Under the pieces are notes generated by a model. The model searched no databases and was not told the DNA's origin. It saw only the letters and a program-made list of their open reading frames with translations. From assembly GCA_016213455.1 (NCBI GenBank), contig JACRAG010000200.1, positions 1 to 6,307 of the forward strand: a DNA stretch of 6,307 bases, in the 5' to 3' direction. This document shows, piece after piece, positions 4,098 through 6,307 of the stretch (position 1 is its first letter; every line of letters begins with the position of its first letter). Both the position numbers and the translations under genes were made by a program. Source of the stretch: Anaerolineae bacterium (lineage in GTDB: Bacteria > Chloroflexota > Anaerolineae > Anaerolineales > Anaerolineaceae).

Positions 4098-6307
4098 TCA
4101 TGGTTGCGGTCCGACAGCGGAGATGAAGAACGGCAGCGGCTGTGCCCGCTCGATGCAGCTGGCATCCAGGCCTTCCACAGTACCGTTTTCCAGCATCTGG
4201 CGGATCAGGTTGGGCACGCAGCCCACCGCCAGATTGCCGTGTCCCTGGCCCGGCAGCACCAGGTGCATGCTGTTGGGCAGGTAGCTGGCTGCCAGCGCGC
4301 CGTTGGCGGGAGGCGTCACCGGGTCTGCCTCACCCGAAAGGATCAGGGTCTGCGTGTCGAGGTTGGGGTAAACCCGGTCGGCCTCGGACTGCGGGTTGGA
4401 CGGGTATTCTGCGCACACCGCGCGCCACGACTCGTCGATCTTGTAGAAGAAGTAATCGCCCAGTTCGCCTTCCGGCGGCAGGAAGGGAATATCCTCGCTG
4501 CACACCACGGCAAAGAACAGGCCGTATTCAATCCCCGCCCCCGAAGAAGTGGCCGAGATCAGGTACTGGCTGGCAAGCGGGCGCAGATCGCCCTCGGCGG
4601 CGGTGTGGATCAGCCAGGGCAGCAGCGCGCTGAAGTCGCTGGAATAGGAAATCAACCGCACCATCGCACCGGCAATCTCCGGCGAAACCGTCAGGGTGGT
4701 GTCCTTGGCGGTGATGGGGTCAGGCAGGGTCACCGTTTCGGGCTTCTCACGCAGGCGCGCCATCAGGCCGTCAAAATCGCCCGGCAGGTCCGGGAAGGCC
4801 TTCTGGCAGGCTTCATCGGCGGCGCAGCGCGCAAAAATGATCTCCAGCGCACTCTGCGCATCGCGGCGCACCGAAGCGCCCAGCACCCAGTTGGGCGGCA
4901 CCACGGCATCCAACACAGCCGTGCGCACATGCTCGGGATAGAGGCGCATATAGGCCATCGCCGCGCGCGTGCCGTACGAGACGCCCATCAGGTTGATCTG
5001 GTCATAACCCAGCGCCGCACGCACCGCATCGATGTCCTGCATGGACAGGTCGGTGGTGTAATAGCGCGGATCGGCATCCAGCCCATCCAGGCAGGCGCGG
5101 TATTCCGCGGCCATTTCCTGCGGCGTGGGGAAATAGTCGATCGGCGCTTCCGCGTTGAGGCTTTCGGGGCAGGTCAACGCGCCCGAACCGCCCGTGCCGC
5201 GCTGGTCCACCAGCACCACATCACGCTTGAACGTGGAGCGCTCCAAAGCCGGCAGGATGGGCAAAAAGGCCTGGCTGGCTGCCTGGCCGGGGCCGCCCGC
5301 CAGTAAGAAGATCGGATCAGGCTCCGGGTTGCTGCTCGAGGCTTTAATCACCGCCACGCGCAGGCCAATCTGCCGACCCTGCGGATCAGCCGGGTTTTCC
5401 GGCACGTTCAATGTCCCACAGCGCGCATCCACGCGGCGCGAAAGACCGGGAGAAGACAGCAAACACGGCTCCAGCGCCAATGTGGGCTGAGCCTGTGACG
5501 CCTGCGTCATCGCCGGCGCGGCTGAACAACCTGCCAGCAGCACCACCGCCAGCGCGCCCGCCAGGCGGGTTTTGCGTGTGGTGACCAGCACATACGCTGC
5601 ACACGCCAACATCATCAAAAAGAGATTGAGCATTGGATTAAACCTATCGTTGGTTAACAGAAGATTGGTTGCCAGCGCCCCACTCGGGACACCGGAAATC
5701 ATCGATGCATACACGTTGTTCGCCAGGTGAATGCCCAGCGCTTCCTCCAGTCCCTGCGAGCGCACAGTCACCACGCCCAGCAGCAGACCCATCAAAATAT
5801 AACCGGGCAAGGTCAACGCCACGCCGTACGCGCTCACCTCGGGGTTGCTGATATGCAGCAGACCGAACACCAGCGCCGGGATCACCACCGGCAGCCAGAC
5901 ACTGCGCCCGCGCACGCCCAACATCTGCGTGAAATAGCCGCGAAAGACCACTTCCTCGCCCGCCACCTGCGCCGGCAGCAGGAGCAGCAAAACCGGCAGT
6001 TGCAGAAGAAAGCGCCCCGGCTCAAAGCTCCAGCGGTAAGCCTGCGGATCCACGATGAACTGCGCCAAGTCCACCAGGGCGATCATCAACAGCCACCAGC
6101 CCATCGCCTTCGCCAGTCGTCCCCAGCGAAAGCTGCCCCGCGGCGCGATCAGGCTGGCAAACGGACGGCGGTGATGGAAGCGCAGTCCCCACCACACCCC
6201 GATCAACATGCCCGCCCCAGGCAGCAGGCCCGCCGCCAACACCAGCGCCAACGGCGCCTCGCTGAAAAAATCCCGCCCGGGCTGGAGAAAGACCCACGGC
6301 AGCACCA
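4098..6307 (-). CDS. CPBP intramembrane protease fused to TAP-like alpha/beta hydrolase lipoprotein (5'-partial)
   Basis: At least 735 residues, open at the right edge. The GTG at 6305 is probably internal, because the usual first helix of a CPBP protein is missing. Numbers count from that GTG. Residues 1-240 are a CPBP/ABI (CAAX-like) membrane protease with the expected motifs: EEVVFR (117-122), FGLLH (147-151) and HLANN (193-197). The last CPBP helix (about 226-241) runs into TTRKTR, a second hydrophobic stretch (248-257) and a perfect lipobox LAGC with C260. Residues 275-735 are an S33/TAP-type hydrolase: oxyanion GGPG (337-340), nucleophile elbow GVSYG with S443, acid D661 in GEADPVTPP, and H689 in GQGHGN. 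A C-terminal TAP-like segment ends the protein. Ten cysteines (281 to 717) in this part suggest disulfides and an extracytoplasmic site. Known relatives are secreted tripeptidyl or prolyl aminopeptidases; the true substrate is unknown. The ORF has no stop across the junction, and a join created by sequencing error is possible but not indicated. It is the first visible gene of the operon. Confidence 0.9.
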   Translation of the reverse strand, partial: VLPWVFLQPGRDFFSEAPLALVLAAGLLPGAGMLIGVWWGLRFHHRRPFASLIAPRGSFRWGRLAKAMGWWLLMIALVDLAQFIVDPQAYRWSFEPGRFLLQLPVLLLLLPAQVAGEEVVFRGYFTQMLGVRGRSVWLPVVIPALVFGLLHISNPEVSAYGVALTLPGYILMGLLLGVVTVRSQGLEEALGIHLANNVYASMISGVPSGALATNLLLTNDRFNPMLNLFLMMLACAAYVLVTTRKTRLAGALAVVLLAGCSAAPAMTQASQAQPTLALEPCLLSSPGLSRRVDARCGTLNVPENPADPQGRQIGLRVAVIKASSSNPEPDPIFLLAGGPGQAASQAFLPILPALERSTFKRDVVLVDQRGTGGSGALTCPESLNAEAPIDYFPTPQEMAAEYRACLDGLDADPRYYTTDLSMQDIDAVRAALGYDQINLMGVSYGTRAAMAYMRLYPEHVRTAVLDAVVPPNWVLGASVRRDAQSALEIIFARCAADEACQKAFPDLPGDFDGLMARLREKPETVTLPDPITAKDTTLTVSPEIAGAMVRLISYSSDFSALLPWLIHTAAEGDLRPLASQYLISATSSGAGIEYGLFFAVVCSEDIPFLPPEGELGDYFFYKIDESWRAVCAEYPSNPQSEADRVYPNLDTQTLILSGEADPVTPPANGALAASYLPNSMHLVLPGQGHGNLAVGCVPNLIRQMLENGTVEGLDASCIERAQPLPFFISAVGPQP
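5526..5576 (-). other. Internal lipoprotein signal peptide and lipobox at the fusion junction
   Basis: Residues 244-260 of the fusion: positively charged RKTR, a hydrophobic core of ten residues (LAGALAVVLL), then LAGC with the acceptor cysteine at codon 5528-5526. This matches the lipobox consensus recognised by Lgt and LspA in every position. The low-complexity linker after it (SAAPAMTQASQAQP) is typical of a mature lipoprotein N-terminus. It sits in the middle of a longer protein instead of at its start. Confidence 0.75.

Noticed and set aside
4104..5306. A 400-codon plus-strand open frame opposite the hydrolase
   Set aside because: It is antisense to a gene with clear catalytic motifs. 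Its product is rich in Q, H, R and A with no domain or membrane pattern, as expected for the complement of GC-rich coding sequence.
6303..6305. GTG as the true start of the fusion gene
   Set aside because: It lies two bases from the window end, no ribosome-binding site can be assessed, and the usual first CPBP helix would be missing. An upstream start is more likely.
1..6307. CRISPR array, tRNA, insertion sequence or phage genes
   Set aside because: No spaced repeats, cloverleaf-like sequence, transposase motifs or flanking inverted repeats were seen. Coding density is high and every large stretch is explained by five genes.

Overview
The window is a GC-rich bacterial chromosome segment with no rRNA, tRNA, mobile element or CRISPR array. 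The protein families (a PucC-type carrier, a NatAB-like exporter, a CPBP protease and a TAP-like lipoprotein hydrolase), the GC-rich codon use and a TATAAT box almost touching a start codon would fit a Chloroflexota (Anaerolineae-like) genome. That placement is a tentative inference. No marker gene is present to prove it.

Layout. Positions 1-702 (minus strand) hold the N-terminal 234 codons of a PucC/BCD-family membrane carrier whose 3' end lies beyond the left edge. Positions 703-853 are a divergent promoter region: a well-formed TTGAAA-17-TATACT promoter reads left, and a TATAAT box nine bases before the ATG reads right. Positions 854-2011 (plus strand) encode a complete 385-residue MFS transporter of unknown substrate. 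Positions 2096-2125 form a perfectly symmetrical bidirectional terminator that separates this gene from the convergent operon to its right.

The rest of the window (2142-6307, minus strand) is one compact operon, transcribed right to left. Its first visible gene is a large ORF, open at the right edge, that joins a CPBP (CAAX-type) intramembrane protease to a tripeptidyl-aminopeptidase-like alpha/beta hydrolase. The junction carries an intact lipoprotein signal (LAGC lipobox). After 43 bases comes a NatA-like ABC ATPase, whose stop codon overlaps the start of a NatB-like ABC-2 permease as ATGA.

How the genes may work together: NatA and NatB should form one ABC-2 membrane exporter. CPBP proteases are known to be encoded beside, or fused to, NatB-type permeases. 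The hydrolase belongs to a family of secreted exopeptidases. A reasonable inference is a membrane module that exports and trims a peptide, or protects against one. The most unusual feature is the protease-lipoprotein fusion: if signal peptidase II cuts at the internal lipobox, one translation product would yield both a membrane protease and an anchored extracytoplasmic hydrolase.
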